Source: Pseudogracilibacillus sp037072025
GTDB taxonomy: Bacteria; Bacillota; Bacilli; Bacillales; Amphibacillaceae
NCBI RefSeq assembly: GCF_037072025.1
Contig: NZ_JAXHDD010000001.1
Location: 124,001-188,000, forward strand
Length of the DNA stretch: 64,000 nucleotides
Direction: 5' to 3'
Below, in pieces: positions 1-8,702 of this stretch. The position numbers and the translations under genes were made by a program. The notes beneath the pieces are model-generated. The model saw only the letters and a program-made list of their open reading frames with translations. It searched no databases and had not been told where the DNA came from. The first letter of the stretch is position 1; each line of letters begins with the position of its first letter.

Positions 1-589
1 AGACATTGATTCCATTTGTATCAGCAGCCATTGGATGTTCACCCACAGCACGTAAGCGCAAGCCAAATGGTGTTTTATACAAAACATACCAAGCGATAAA
101 TGCTAGTATAATCGCTAAGTAAGAAGTCAAATATACGCCTTTAAAAAAGATTGAACCGATAATAGGGATATCTGAAAGAAAAGGGATATTTGTTGTATAA
201 AACGGTCGAGAAATCATGTCAGTTTGCCCTTTACCATACCATTGTTTCGTTAAAAACACACCAAGTCCAAGGGCTAAGAAATTGATTGCAATTCCACTAA
301 CTACCTGATCTGCTCGAAAAGAAACAGAGGCAATTGCATGAATTACTGCAAAAATACCCGAAACAATCATGGCAACAAAAATTGAAACCCATGGGGTCCA
401 AATTCCAAAAACTTCTGCAAAGTTAAGATTAAACACAATCCCTACAAATGCACCCATGACCATTAATCCTTCTAATCCAATATTAACTACTCCAGATCTT
501 TCGCTAAATACACCACCTAAAGCAGTAAATATAAGTGGCGCAGAGAAAAATAAAGCTGGTGGTATAATTGCCTGTAATAGATCAATCAT
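1..589 (-). CDS. nupQ: Nucleoside/simple sugar ABC transporter permease, NupQ-like (cut by window edge)
   Basis: This is the second membrane subunit of a BMP-type nucleoside ABC importer; the first 196 residues are visible and the 3' end lies off the left edge. The N-terminus is a chain of hydrophobic helices typical of the BPD_transp_2 permease family. Near residue 175 is the loop FGLRLRAVGEHPMAA, the EAA-like contact with the ATPase. The ATG directly abuts the stop codon of nupP, so the two permeases are translationally coupled. In Bacillaceae with this order the next genes are usually the ymfF/ymfH peptidases, which would lie outside the window. Confidence 0.88.
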   Translation of the reverse strand, partial: MIDLLQAIIPPALFFSAPLIFTALGGVFSERSGVVNIGLEGLMVMGAFVGIVFNLNFAEVFGIWTPWVSIFVAMIVSGIFAVIHAIASVSFRADQVVSGIAINFLALGLGVFLTKQWYGKGQTDMISRPFYTTNIPFLSDIPIIGSIFFKGVYLTSYLAIILAFIAWYVLYKTPFGLRLRAVGEHPMAADTNGINV

Positions 590-1633
590 TTACTTAGCCT
601 CCTTTTTAAAGCGAAGTATAATCCATCTGATCATATAACTGGATGCAACGAAAAAGATGATGAATGCGATAATCACATCAACTAATTCACTTGGAACCCC
701 AGCTTCTGTTGGCATGTTTAATGCCCCAACTTTTAATGCACCAAAAAGAATAGCAGCTAATATAACTCCTAATGCTGTGTTTGCTCCGAGTAAAGCAACT
801 GCAATTCCGTCAAAACCTAAGCCTGAAAAACCGCCTTGGATAGACATATTACCAAAGGTCCCTAATCCCTCCATTGAACCAGCTAATCCCGCAAAAGCAC
901 CTGAGATAACCATTGCAAGAATAATATTTTTACTTACATTCATGCCAGCGTACCTTGATGCATTTTGATTAAAACCAACTGAGCGAATTTCATAACCGAT
1001 CGTAGTTTTAGTAATAATAAACCACATGATAAGCGCAGCCAAAAGAGCAATTAAAATCCCATAATGTACTCGAGAGTACATCGTTAAAGTTGCTAGCCAT
1101 TCTGATGAAAGGGATGCAGTGGGAGCAATTTTTTCAGTTTTATCAGCATGTTCTGTTAGCACATTTCGTATGATTGAGTTTACACTATATAAGGCTATAT
1201 AATTAAACATAATTGTAACAATAACTTCATGAACTCCTAATTTTGCTTTTAAATATCCAGGTACAAATGCAATAACCGCTCCCGCTAAGGCAGCAACAAG
1301 CATTGCTAGAGGAAGATGGATAAACATTGGCGCCTCAATAGTAGTCCCAACCCAAACAGCGGCAAGCCAACCAACAATTACTTGACCTTCAGCCCCTATA
1401 TTAAACAAACCTGCTCTAAAAGCAAATGCAACAGCTAATCCTGTTAAAATATAGGGAGTTACTTGTCTGATTGTCTCACCTATAAAGTAAAGATCGCCAA
1501 ATGCACCTTTCCATAAAGCTAAATAACCTTCCAATGGATTATATCCATAAATTAACATAATAATTGCACCAGCCATTAATCCTATAAATACTGAAATAAG
1601 TGGAACCAAAATATTGAATAATCTATTTGACAT
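590..1633 (-). CDS. nupP: Nucleoside/simple sugar ABC transporter permease, NupP-like
   Basis: First membrane subunit of the nucleoside importer, 347 residues, with about ten hydrophobic segments and the EAA-like loop IGYEIRSVGFNQNASRYAG near residue 215. Start: the ATG at 1633 overlaps the nupO stop codon by one base (TGATG) and has AGGTGGG upstream, so I prefer it to the in-frame TTG three bases earlier. It works in the cytoplasmic membrane with NupQ as a heterodimeric channel powered by NupO. The family is known to carry purine and pyrimidine nucleosides; substrate cannot be read from the permease sequence alone. Confidence 0.9.
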   Translation of the reverse strand: MSNRLFNILVPLISVFIGLMAGAIIMLIYGYNPLEGYLALWKGAFGDLYFIGETIRQVTPYILTGLAVAFAFRAGLFNIGAEGQVIVGWLAAVWVGTTIEAPMFIHLPLAMLVAALAGAVIAFVPGYLKAKLGVHEVIVTIMFNYIALYSVNSIIRNVLTEHADKTEKIAPTASLSSEWLATLTMYSRVHYGILIALLAALIMWFIITKTTIGYEIRSVGFNQNASRYAGMNVSKNIILAMVISGAFAGLAGSMEGLGTFGNMSIQGGFSGLGFDGIAVALLGANTALGVILAAILFGALKVGALNMPTEAGVPSELVDVIIAFIIFFVASSYMIRWIILRFKKEAK

Positions 1634-3162
1634 CAATTTGTCCCACCTGCTTTCTTTTTGTCATTTCCGGCCATTAACAAACCTAGTTCTTGTTCTGTTG
1701 TTTCCTCAGGCTTTAAATCAGCAACGATCTGTCCATCAAATATAACAACTATTCGATCACTTACATCTAAAATCTCATCAAGTTCAAAAGACAGTAATAA
1801 CACTGCTCGTCCTTTATCTCTTTCTTCCACCAATTTTTGGTGAATAAATTCAATAGCTCCAACATCTAATCCTCTTGTTGGCTGGGCGGCTATAAGTAAG
1901 TCCGGAGAGCGATCAACTTCACGTCCAATAATTACTTTTTGCTGATTTCCTCCCGAAAGTGCACTCGTTTTTGTATGAATAGAAGGAGTTCTCACATCGT
2001 ACTCTTTTACAATTCTTTCTGATAACTCATCAATCTTTTCATAATTTAGTATTTTATTTTTTGAGTAAGGTTCTTGATAGTATGTTTGTAGCGCAATGTT
2101 TTCACTAACTGGAAAATCTAAAACTAATCCAAACTTTTGTCGATCTTGTGGAATATGTGCCAAACCCTTTTCAGTTATTTCACGTGGGGATAAATTCGTT
2201 ACCGGTTCATTGTTCAAATAAACGGATCCGGATTCAGTCTTTTTCAGTCCCGCAATTGCTTCGATCAATTCTGTTTGACCGTTTCCGTCTATTCCAGCAA
2301 TTCCTACGATTTCATTTGCCCGTACTTCGAGATTTAATCCTTTAACGACTGGAATATTTCGATTATCATTAATATGTACATTTTCTACCTTCAAAACAAC
2401 ATCCGTCGGTATCGATTTCTCTTTTTCTGTTTTAAAACTGACTGATCTTCCAACCATAAATGTTGCTAATTGCTCAACTGTTGTTTCTGAAACATTGACG
2501 GTTCCAATTCCTACCCCTTTTCGAATGACCGTACATCGGTCACAAACCTGCATGATTTCTTTTAGTTTATGTGTAATTAAGATGATGGACTTACCTTCAT
2601 CCACTAATGATTCAATAATTTCAAAAAACTCGTTTATTTCTTGGGGGGTGAGTACCGCAGTCGGTTCATCTAAAATAAGTACATCAGCTCCTCTATACAA
2701 CATTTTCAAAATCTCTACTCGTTGTTGCATACCGACTGAGATATCTCTAATTTTAGCTTTTGGATCAACTCTTAATCCGTAACGATCCGATAATTCTTGT
2801 ACCTCTTTTTCGGCTGCTTTTATATTAATTTGCCCATATTTAGTCGGTTCACTTCCTAAAATAATATTTTGCGTAACTGTAAAAGGCTCAACTAACATAA
2901 AATGTTGGTGTACCATTCCAATTCCTAAATCATTCGCTATGTTAGGGTTGGTTATATTAACTTTCTGTCCTTTTATCTTTATTTCACCTTTTTCTGGTTG
3001 ATAAAGACCAAAAAGAACATTCATTAGCGTTGATTTTCCGGCTCCATTTTCACCTAACAATGCATGTATTTCACCTTTTTTTACTTGGAGAGTTATATTG
3101 TCATTAGCAACGATACCGGGGAATTCTTTACGTATATTTAACATTTCAATGACGTATTCCAT
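1633..3162 (-). CDS. nupO: Nucleoside ABC transporter, duplicated ATP-binding subunit NupO
   Basis: Double-cassette ATPase (509 residues) of the sugar/nucleoside importer family. The N-terminal cassette has Walker A GENGAGKST near residue 40, a degenerate signature region (ISVGMQQRVEILK) and Walker B VLILDEPTAVL. The second cassette has the usual altered P-loop (GIDGNGQTE), an LSGGNQQK signature and a Walker B region LLIAAQPTRGLD, as in RbsA/NupO proteins. I chose the ATG at 3162: the upstream in-frame GTG at 3171 sits directly on the purine-rich AAGGGAT and is too close. It is separated from bmpA by about 700 bases containing a terminator, so it may be expressed at a lower level than the binding protein. 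Confidence 0.92.
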   Translation of the reverse strand: MEYVIEMLNIRKEFPGIVANDNITLQVKKGEIHALLGENGAGKSTLMNVLFGLYQPEKGEIKIKGQKVNITNPNIANDLGIGMVHQHFMLVEPFTVTQNIILGSEPTKYGQINIKAAEKEVQELSDRYGLRVDPKAKIRDISVGMQQRVEILKMLYRGADVLILDEPTAVLTPQEINEFFEIIESLVDEGKSIILITHKLKEIMQVCDRCTVIRKGVGIGTVNVSETTVEQLATFMVGRSVSFKTEKEKSIPTDVVLKVENVHINDNRNIPVVKGLNLEVRANEIVGIAGIDGNGQTELIEAIAGLKKTESGSVYLNNEPVTNLSPREITEKGLAHIPQDRQKFGLVLDFPVSENIALQTYYQEPYSKNKILNYEKIDELSERIVKEYDVRTPSIHTKTSALSGGNQQKVIIGREVDRSPDLLIAAQPTRGLDVGAIEFIHQKLVEERDKGRAVLLLSFELDEILDVSDRIVVIFDGQIVADLKPEETTEQELGLLMAGNDKKKAGGTN

Positions 3163-3235
3163 CGTTATCACATCCCTTGCCTGATAATTAATATTGTCTA
3201 TTTTTGTATTGCCACTTTATCGAACTAGAAGTAAA

Positions 3236-3545
3236 CTGTGACGTAAATCCGGACAGTAATTAACCTAGCCTCCGGAAATCACTGCGCTTTCGCCACAGGG
3301 AAATAGAGCGCAACTAGGGGCTACACACATGGTTCGTCCTACCAATTACACCAGTTCAAGCTGCGCTATCGCTTGCTTTCATAGTGTCTCCTTTACCGTC
3401 GGGAGGCTTACCTTAGCCTCCGACGTACAGGACTACTAGTGTCGATGACATCACAGGATGTGACGGTTGTCCTTGACCTCATCGCTACGCACTGCGAAGT
3501 CTCACCTAGTAGCAGAAAATAACCCTACTCTACTCAACAGTTTAT
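3236..3545 (-). repeat. GC-rich, hairpin-rich non-coding block between bmpA and nupO
   Basis: This stretch is clearly richer in G+C than its neighbours and has no credible ORF. It can fold: GTCGGGAGGCT and AGCCTCCGAC pair around 3399-3425; CTACTAG near 3433 and CTAGTAG near 3507 form an outer stem that encloses an ACATC/GATGT hairpin. The strand is arbitrary. It ends in ACAGTTTATGGA (about 3536-3547), a 12-base match to the end of the short repeat at 12841-12921. I read it as an intergenic repeat or structured RNA element of Bacillaceae type; identity is not established. Confidence 0.45.
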
Positions 3546-3635
3546 GGACTTTGTGATAAAGCAATATTCGTTCTTCAAGTGGGTCGAATGCATATAATCC
3601 CAATTATTTTGTTAGTCTGAAAATAATATTAAATA

Positions 3636-3660
3636 AAAAGGGCTAGAATTCAACTAGCCC
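3636..3660 (-). terminator. Rho-independent terminator downstream of bmpA
   Basis: On the minus strand GGGCTAG-TTGAATT-CTAGCCC is a perfect 7-bp stem followed by TTTTT. It lies after bmpA and before nupO, so it probably lowers transport-operon readthrough relative to the binding protein. A MITE has inserted between the bmpA stop codon and this hairpin. Confidence 0.85.
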
Positions 3661-3665
3661 TATTA

Positions 3666-3863
3666 GAGGATGTTCAAAAAGTCCGGTAAAAATGACACTG
3701 CGAAATTCGCACGAATGCTTGTTTCTCCACTCCTTGAAAAAGAAAAGTACTTTTTCTGCGTACAAGATCTTTGCTCATGTATCTAAATGCATACATTCCG
3801 CTGCTCGAAACTGCGCCGCCTCGAACTTCTTGATCTTTTTTATCCTCCTTTTTGAACACGTAC
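3666..3863 (+). mobile_element. MITE copy 1 (198 bp) with 5-bp target duplication
   Basis: Begins GAGGATGTTCAAAAAG and ends CTTTTTGAACACGTAC, imperfect terminal inverted repeats sharing TGTTCAAAAAG. It is flanked by the direct repeat TATTA at 3661-3665 and 3864-3868. No transposase ORF. The interior holds the hairpin ATGTAT-CTAAATGC-ATACAT. It carries about 40 extra interior bases compared with the copy at 30090. It sits between the bmpA stop codon and its terminator, so it is transcribed as part of the bmpA 3' UTR. Confidence 0.88.
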
Positions 3864-3879
3864 TATTAATATAATTATT

Positions 3880-5013
3880 TTATAAATCTTTTTCAAATTC
3901 TTCTAGTTCTGTACGAGATTTAGGAACTTCAAGTTCACCGTTTCTGATTTTCTCCTCCCACTCGCTTACAGCATTTTTAATATCGTCTGTAAATGCTTCT
4001 TCATTTGTATCAGCTACAGATATTCCTTCATCTTCTAAACCAAATTCAACAATTTCTCCACCTGGAAATTCTCCAGACATCGCTAAGTTTGTTACTTCTT
4101 GTACTGAAATATCAACACGTTTTACCATGGATGTCAACGTAACGCTTGCCGAGTTATCCTCATTTAACCCTTCTTCATATTGGTCACGATCCACTCCAAT
4201 TACCCAAATTTCACGGTCTGGATCATTTTGTTTAATATCTTTAGCTTCTGCAAACACACCGTTACCTGTATTTCCAGCTGCATGATAAATAATATCAATA
4301 TCGCTGTTATACATATTTGATGCAATAAGTTTTCCTTTATCAACTGCGTTAAAATCTTCTGCGTATTGGATTTGAACCTCAATATCGGGATTAACTGATT
4401 TTGCACCAGCGACAAATCCTACTTCAAATTTATTAATTAAGTCGGAATCTACTCCACCTACAAATCCTAGTTTATTAGTTTTTGTTTTCATCGCTGCTGC
4501 TACACCTGCCAAAAATGAACCTTCATGTTCGGCAAATGTGATACTTGCAATGTTTGGACCTTCAACGACAGTATCGATAATTGCGAAATAATTATCTGGA
4601 TACTGTTCGGCAATATCGCTTACTGCATCTTCCAGTAAAAATCCTACACCAAATATTAAGTTAAAATCATTTTTTACTAGGCGTGTGAAGTTAGGGAGGT
4701 AGTCACTATCGTCTTCCGATTGTGCATAATCATAACCGGATGCTCCTTTTTCAGCACCATGCTCTTCTCCCCAAGCTTCTAAACCTTCCCATGCAGACTG
4801 GTTAAACGATTTATCATCAATCCCACCAGTATCCGTGACCATTGCTACTGAGAAATCAGCAGATCCATCAGTTTGCTCTTCTGAATTTTCATCATTAGTT
4901 TGTTTAGCATCATCGTCTGTACTTGCATTATCTTTGGAACCCCCGCAAGCAACTAAAATTAGACTTAATACAAATAATAGAACAATTGATAACAAGAACT
5001 TATTTTTCTTCAT
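3880..5013 (-). CDS. bmpA: BMP family nucleoside-binding lipoprotein (NupN/TcsA-like)
   Basis: Extracellular substrate-binding lipoprotein of the nucleoside ABC importer, 377 residues. The signal peptide starts MKKNKFLLSIVLLF and ends in a lipobox with cysteine (LILVAC). A low-complexity linker rich in D, E, N and T follows. The mature domain shows the BMP signatures VTDTGGIDDKSFNQSAWEG and IYHAAGNTGNGVF. The start at 5013 has the Shine-Dalgarno CGGAGG and puts the signal peptide at the N-terminus; the open frame runs 46 codons further upstream without support. First gene of the nup cluster; see the leader hairpin at 5037-5086. Confidence 0.92.
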   Translation of the reverse strand: MKKNKFLLSIVLLFVLSLILVACGGSKDNASTDDDAKQTNDENSEEQTDGSADFSVAMVTDTGGIDDKSFNQSAWEGLEAWGEEHGAEKGASGYDYAQSEDDSDYLPNFTRLVKNDFNLIFGVGFLLEDAVSDIAEQYPDNYFAIIDTVVEGPNIASITFAEHEGSFLAGVAAAMKTKTNKLGFVGGVDSDLINKFEVGFVAGAKSVNPDIEVQIQYAEDFNAVDKGKLIASNMYNSDIDIIYHAAGNTGNGVFAEAKDIKQNDPDREIWVIGVDRDQYEEGLNEDNSASVTLTSMVKRVDISVQEVTNLAMSGEFPGGEIVEFGLEDEGISVADTNEEAFTDDIKNAVSEWEEKIRNGELEVPKSRTELEEFEKDL

Positions 5014-5036
5014 TTCTAAATCCTCCGTTTTGGTAA

Positions 5037-5086
5037 GATATTTTAATAAAGTACAATTTCCCCCCTTTAAACCGTACTTGAATATC
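5037..5086 (-). promoter_or_regulatory. Leader hairpin with G6 loop in the bmpA 5' UTR
   Basis: In the transcript, GATATT pairs with AATATC (outer 6 bp) and AAGTAC pairs with GTACTT (inner 6 bp), with an asymmetric internal loop and a 19-base loop holding six consecutive G. The structure ends about 10 bases before the bmpA Shine-Dalgarno. I do not recognise it as a known riboswitch; it lacks the conserved core of purine riboswitches. Confidence 0.45.
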
Positions 5087-5098
5087 TTGGTGCGCAGT

Positions 5099-5127
5099 AA
5101 TATAACATATACTATGTAAAATTGCCA
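5099..5127 (-). promoter_or_regulatory. Candidate sigma-A promoter of bmpA
   Basis: TGGCAA and TATATT separated by 17 bases, about 85 bases before the bmpA start. The -35 is a weak match; the -10 is good. A start site here would put the leader hairpin at the very 5' end of the mRNA. Confidence 0.45.
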
Positions 5128-5186
5128 TACTACTACAAATAAATATACCATGTTAATAAATAATTTAGAATATATTTCACAATTTT

Positions 5187-7463
5187 TTAAGAAGATTCTT
5201 CCTTTTGATGCTCTAAGAGAACGATTCTCGGTTTATTTCCTTCATATGGTCCTACAATTCCTCGTTCCTCCATAGAATCTATTAATCTAGCAGCTCTATT
5301 ATAACCGATGCGAAACCTTCTTTGTAACATGGATACACTAGCACTCTGCATCTCTACCACTAATTGTACAGCGTCGTCAAATAATTCATCCTCTACCTCA
5401 CTAGAGTCATTTTCCTGTTCGTCTGGAATCATATCTTCCTCATAGGATACTTTTTGCTCGTTTATACAGTGATTCACGATGCGCTCAACTTCATCGTCTG
5501 ATAGGAAAGCTCCTTGAACTCGGATCGGTTTTGACATTCCCACAGGGATATAGAGCATATCTCCTCTACCTAATAGTTTTTCTGCTCCACTTACGTCTAG
5601 AATTGTTCGCGAGTCAACTTGAGAAGAAACACTAAAGGCAATCCGAGAAGGGATATTTGCTTTTATTACACCTGTAATTACATCAACAGATGGTCTTTGT
5701 GTTGCAATAATAAGATGAATTCCTGCTGCACGTGCCATTTGAGCAAGTCTAGTAATGGAATCTTCTACATCTTTTGAAGCAACCATCATTAGATCAGCTA
5801 ATTCATCAACTAAAACTACTATATAAGGGAGTAAACCTTGATTATCATCCGTAAGTTCATTTTGTTTTTGAATATAGTTATTGTATCCTTCAATGTTTCT
5901 TGTACCTGATTCAGAAAATAATTCATACCGGTATTCCATTTCCTGAACTACTTTCTTTAAGGCCATGGAAGCTTTTTTTGGATCCGTTACAACGGGGGTT
6001 AATAAATGTGGAATTCCGTTATATACATTTAATTCCACTTTTTTAGGATCGATCATCATCATTTTCACTTCATTCGGTTTAGCCCGCATCAGGATAGAAG
6101 TGATTATACTATTAATGCAGACACTCTTTCCACTTCCAGTTGCTCCAGCGATAAGTAAATGAGGCATTTTATTTAGTTCACCTTCAACAATTTCTCCAGA
6201 TATATCTCTGCCTAAACCAAATAATAATTTCTTGTTTCGATTACTAGAAAGATTCAATACTTCACGAAGAGAAACCATAGCAATTTCTTGATTTGGTACT
6301 TCTATCCCTACTGCTGATTTTCCAGGAATCGGTGCCTCAATTCGAATATCTTGTGCAGCAAGTGCAAGTGCAAGATCATCATGAAGGCTTATAATTTTAC
6401 TTACCTTTACACCTGCCTCTGGATAAACTTCATACCTTGTTACGGCTGGACCGACATGTGCCTTCGTAATCTTTGCCTTCACCCCAAAACTTTGAAAAGT
6501 TTGTTCCAATACTTGAACCGTTTTATGTATTTGTGATTTTTCTCGTTGCTGACTATGTTTAATAGGTTCAGAAAGTAAATCAATAGAAGGTAACTCGTAA
6601 TGATCATTTTGAGTACTATTCATATCGATAACGGAAACATCAATTGCTTCCTCCGTTTCTTCAAGTGGAGTAGGATGTTCATCTTCCATTTGTAACATTA
6701 GTTGTCCACTGTTAGTTTCCTCATATGAAAATTGTACATCCACTTCTTCTTGCGGTTTCTTACGCTCGTCAGAATTTGAATTCTCTTCATTTACATCAGC
6801 TTCATAAGCATGATCGGCATCTTTGTTTACTTGTTTTTCCGCCTTTTTACTTTCTCTTTTTTCTTTAAAATTTTCCCATTTTTTAGCTAGTTTTTTCCTC
6901 ATGTTTAAATAAAAATTACCAATTGATAGATTTGTCATAAAAATAAGTCCTATTAATATCGAAAATACCGCTACTATTTTGGCACCGGCAGATGAAAACA
7001 AATAAGAATTGGCAGTATATAAGATTCCACCAATCATTCCACCACCTAGCTGACTACTTACACCTTGTCCATTCAAAAATGCCACAAAATGATCCCAAGT
7101 AGCTTTAATAATTGATGTTTCCGTAGTATCAATCAATAATTTTTCAAATGTTTGTATATGCGTAAATAGTAAAACACCTAAAAATAATATGGTAAAACCA
7201 ATCGTTCTCTTTGTGAAGAAATTCGGGATATTTCTTTTTATTACTAGAATAATACCAATGATTAATAGGATTAACGATGCAACAAAATACCAAACTCCCA
7301 ATAAAAGTCTGAATATGTTTTCCAGACTTGTTGGAATAAATCCATCACTAATCATAGACACTCCACTTCCAAAAATGGATAAAAATATGAACAACAAACC
7401 TAGCAGTTCGTACTGTAGTTGTTTAGCTAAGCCAGCTTTTTTTCTTCTTTTCTTTTTAGCCAC
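5187..7463 (-). CDS. spoIIIE: DNA translocase SpoIIIE/FtsK family
   Basis: Membrane-anchored DNA pump that moves the chromosome into the forespore. It has four hydrophobic N-terminal segments (about residues 15-180), a charged linker to about residue 290, and a RecA-like motor with Walker A AGATGSGKS near residue 445 and Walker B VVLVDELADL. The C-terminal gamma winged-helix domain (QRRFRIGYNRAARLID) reads KOPS/SRS-type DNA motifs. Start: GTG at 7463 follows AGAGGTGAT with proper spacing and gives an N-terminus MAKKKRRKK like relatives; the upstream in-frame ATG at 7481 overlaps the ribosome binding site. 758 residues, near the 789 of B. subtilis. ymfC, usually next, is absent. Confidence 0.93.
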   Translation of the reverse strand: MAKKKRRKKAGLAKQLQYELLGLLFIFLSIFGSGVSMISDGFIPTSLENIFRLLLGVWYFVASLILLIIGIILVIKRNIPNFFTKRTIGFTILFLGVLLFTHIQTFEKLLIDTTETSIIKATWDHFVAFLNGQGVSSQLGGGMIGGILYTANSYLFSSAGAKIVAVFSILIGLIFMTNLSIGNFYLNMRKKLAKKWENFKEKRESKKAEKQVNKDADHAYEADVNEENSNSDERKKPQEEVDVQFSYEETNSGQLMLQMEDEHPTPLEETEEAIDVSVIDMNSTQNDHYELPSIDLLSEPIKHSQQREKSQIHKTVQVLEQTFQSFGVKAKITKAHVGPAVTRYEVYPEAGVKVSKIISLHDDLALALAAQDIRIEAPIPGKSAVGIEVPNQEIAMVSLREVLNLSSNRNKKLLFGLGRDISGEIVEGELNKMPHLLIAGATGSGKSVCINSIITSILMRAKPNEVKMMMIDPKKVELNVYNGIPHLLTPVVTDPKKASMALKKVVQEMEYRYELFSESGTRNIEGYNNYIQKQNELTDDNQGLLPYIVVLVDELADLMMVASKDVEDSITRLAQMARAAGIHLIIATQRPSVDVITGVIKANIPSRIAFSVSSQVDSRTILDVSGAEKLLGRGDMLYIPVGMSKPIRVQGAFLSDDEVERIVNHCINEQKVSYEEDMIPDEQENDSSEVEDELFDDAVQLVVEMQSASVSMLQRRFRIGYNRAARLIDSMEERGIVGPYEGNKPRIVLLEHQKEESS

Positions 7464-7510
7464 ATCATCACCTCTAAACATAATAGGTGGATTTTTCTAA
7501 TTGAATATGA

Positions 7511-7536
7511 AACCCCTGCCCACCTAGGCAAGGGTT
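7511..7536 (-). terminator. Stem-loop between ylzJ and spoIIIE
   Basis: AACCCTTGCC and GGCAGGGGTT form a 10-bp stem with one wobble on the minus strand, followed by only a short T run. It may be a weak terminator or attenuator upstream of spoIIIE. Confidence 0.5.
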
Positions 7537-7614
7537 GTATTTACTATAGATGCGTCTCTAGTATATCATATTATTTGTTCTCTTAGAAAACTAAAAATAT
7601 CTTTGATGAATGAT

Positions 7615-7815
7615 TTACTTCTTAAAAATGGTTCCTGGTGTGAAAGACGCATTTAAAAAATCTTGAGGATCAGTGGACAAAAGTTGAACAACCTCTAATT
7701 GTCCTTGTTCTGTTTTTTTTACATATAGAGATCTTCCTTGCCAAGAGATTAATTGATGATTTTCTTCCTTTTGAGGAAATATCTCTTCTGTTAATAAAGG
7801 AGTATAATGTACCAT
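7615..7815 (-). CDS. ylzJ: YlzJ-like protein
   Basis: Small protein of 66 residues of unknown function. It begins MVHYTPLLTEEIFP and matches in position and size the YlzJ-like family found between tepA and spoIIIE in Bacillus. The start lies two bases after the tepA stop codon, so it is cotranscribed and probably coupled. No signal peptide or membrane segment. The assignment rests mainly on context. Confidence 0.75.
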   Translation of the reverse strand: MVHYTPLLTEEIFPQKEENHQLISWQGRSLYVKKTEQGQLEVVQLLSTDPQDFLNASFTPGTIFKK

Positions 7816-7817
7816 TA

Positions 7818-8555
7818 TTAATTCACTTCCTCTATGGATTTTTCTAATTCTTTTGGTTTTAACTGATGAATTAATTCCTTTAGTTTTTCCATTGCATCTT
7901 TAACTCCACCAACATCATTTATAAGCTGATACTTGACAGCTTCAGATCCAATCAAGTTTGTACCAATATCTCTAGTTAAATTCCCTTTTGCAAACATTAA
8001 TTCTTTAAATTGCTCTTGCGAAATATTCGAATGGTTAACAACAAATTGTATCACTCGATCTTGCATTTTATCTAAGTATTCAAAAGTTTGTGGGACGCCA
8101 ATGACTAGCCCTGTCAAGCGAATTGGGTGGATTGTCATTGTAGCAGTAGGAGCAATAAATGAATAATCAGCTGAAACAGCTATCGGGACTCCGATCGAAT
8201 GCCCTCCGCCTAGAACAATAGATACGGTAGGTTTAGACATTGAAGCGATCATTTCAGATAGAGCAAGTCCTGCTTCCACATCTCCACCGACTGTATTTAG
8301 TAAAATAACAACACCTTCTATTTTGGGATTTTGTTCTATAGCAATCAATTGTGGCAGTATATGTTCATATTTTGTCGTTTTATTTTGAGGAGGTAATTGC
8401 ATATGCCCCTCCACCTGTCCAATAATTGTTAGGACATGTATATTTGATTCGGGCATTGTCGGTACATTTGTTTGACCTAATTCTTTAATTTTCTCCACTA
8501 TTGTTGAAGGAGAAAGTTCGTCTTCGGATTTTTCTTCTTTTTCTTCTTTATTCAA
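7818..8555 (-). CDS. tepA: ClpP-like translocation-enhancing protein TepA
   Basis: 245 residues of the ClpP/SppA-like serine protease fold. The segment IVLGGGHSIGVPIAVSAD holds the presumed nucleophile serine, and TMTIHPIRLTG the nearby histidine. B. subtilis TepA has been linked to secretion and to spore proteolysis. There is no signal peptide, so it should be cytoplasmic. Translation likely starts at TTG, preceded by AAGGAG; the nearby ATG runs into a stop after four codons. In B. subtilis rnjB lies between dapA and tepA; here it is absent and a dapA terminator separates the two. Confidence 0.88.
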   Translation of the reverse strand: MNKEEKEEKSEDELSPSTIVEKIKELGQTNVPTMPESNIHVLTIIGQVEGHMQLPPQNKTTKYEHILPQLIAIEQNPKIEGVVILLNTVGGDVEAGLALSEMIASMSKPTVSIVLGGGHSIGVPIAVSADYSFIAPTATMTIHPIRLTGLVIGVPQTFEYLDKMQDRVIQFVVNHSNISQEQFKELMFAKGNLTRDIGTNLIGSEAVKYQLINDVGGVKDAMEKLKELIHQLKPKELEKSIEEVN

Positions 8556-8661
8556 TTGACATTCACTCCTTATTTACAACATATATCAACCTTTAGTATG
8601 GGCTAAATAAACTAGTTCATACTACCGATTATGTAAAGACAGGAGTAGAAAAGCTGAATTT

Positions 8662-8688
8662 AAAAAACACCAGCATTGTATGCTGGTA
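8662..8688 (-). terminator. Rho-independent terminator of dapA
   Basis: Minus strand ACCAGCAT-ACA-ATGCTGGT is an 8-bp perfect stem followed by GTTTTTT. It ends the asd-dapG-dapA run and isolates tepA. Confidence 0.88.
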
Positions 8689-8702
8689 TTTTTATTACAT
8701 TA

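Noticed and set aside
3674..3859. Minus-strand ORF beginning MFKKEDKKDQEVRGGAV, and a related one at 30021-30242
   Set aside because: Both lie inside the MITE copies. The similarity between them is that of the repeat DNA, and frames are not kept in the other copies.
5014..5130. Purine riboswitch before the nucleoside operon
   Set aside because: The conserved three-way junction and loop sequences are not there; only the simple double-stem hairpin is seen.
5014..5151. N-terminal extension of bmpA by 46 codons
   Set aside because: The lipoprotein signal peptide and Shine-Dalgarno both lie downstream of it, at 5013.
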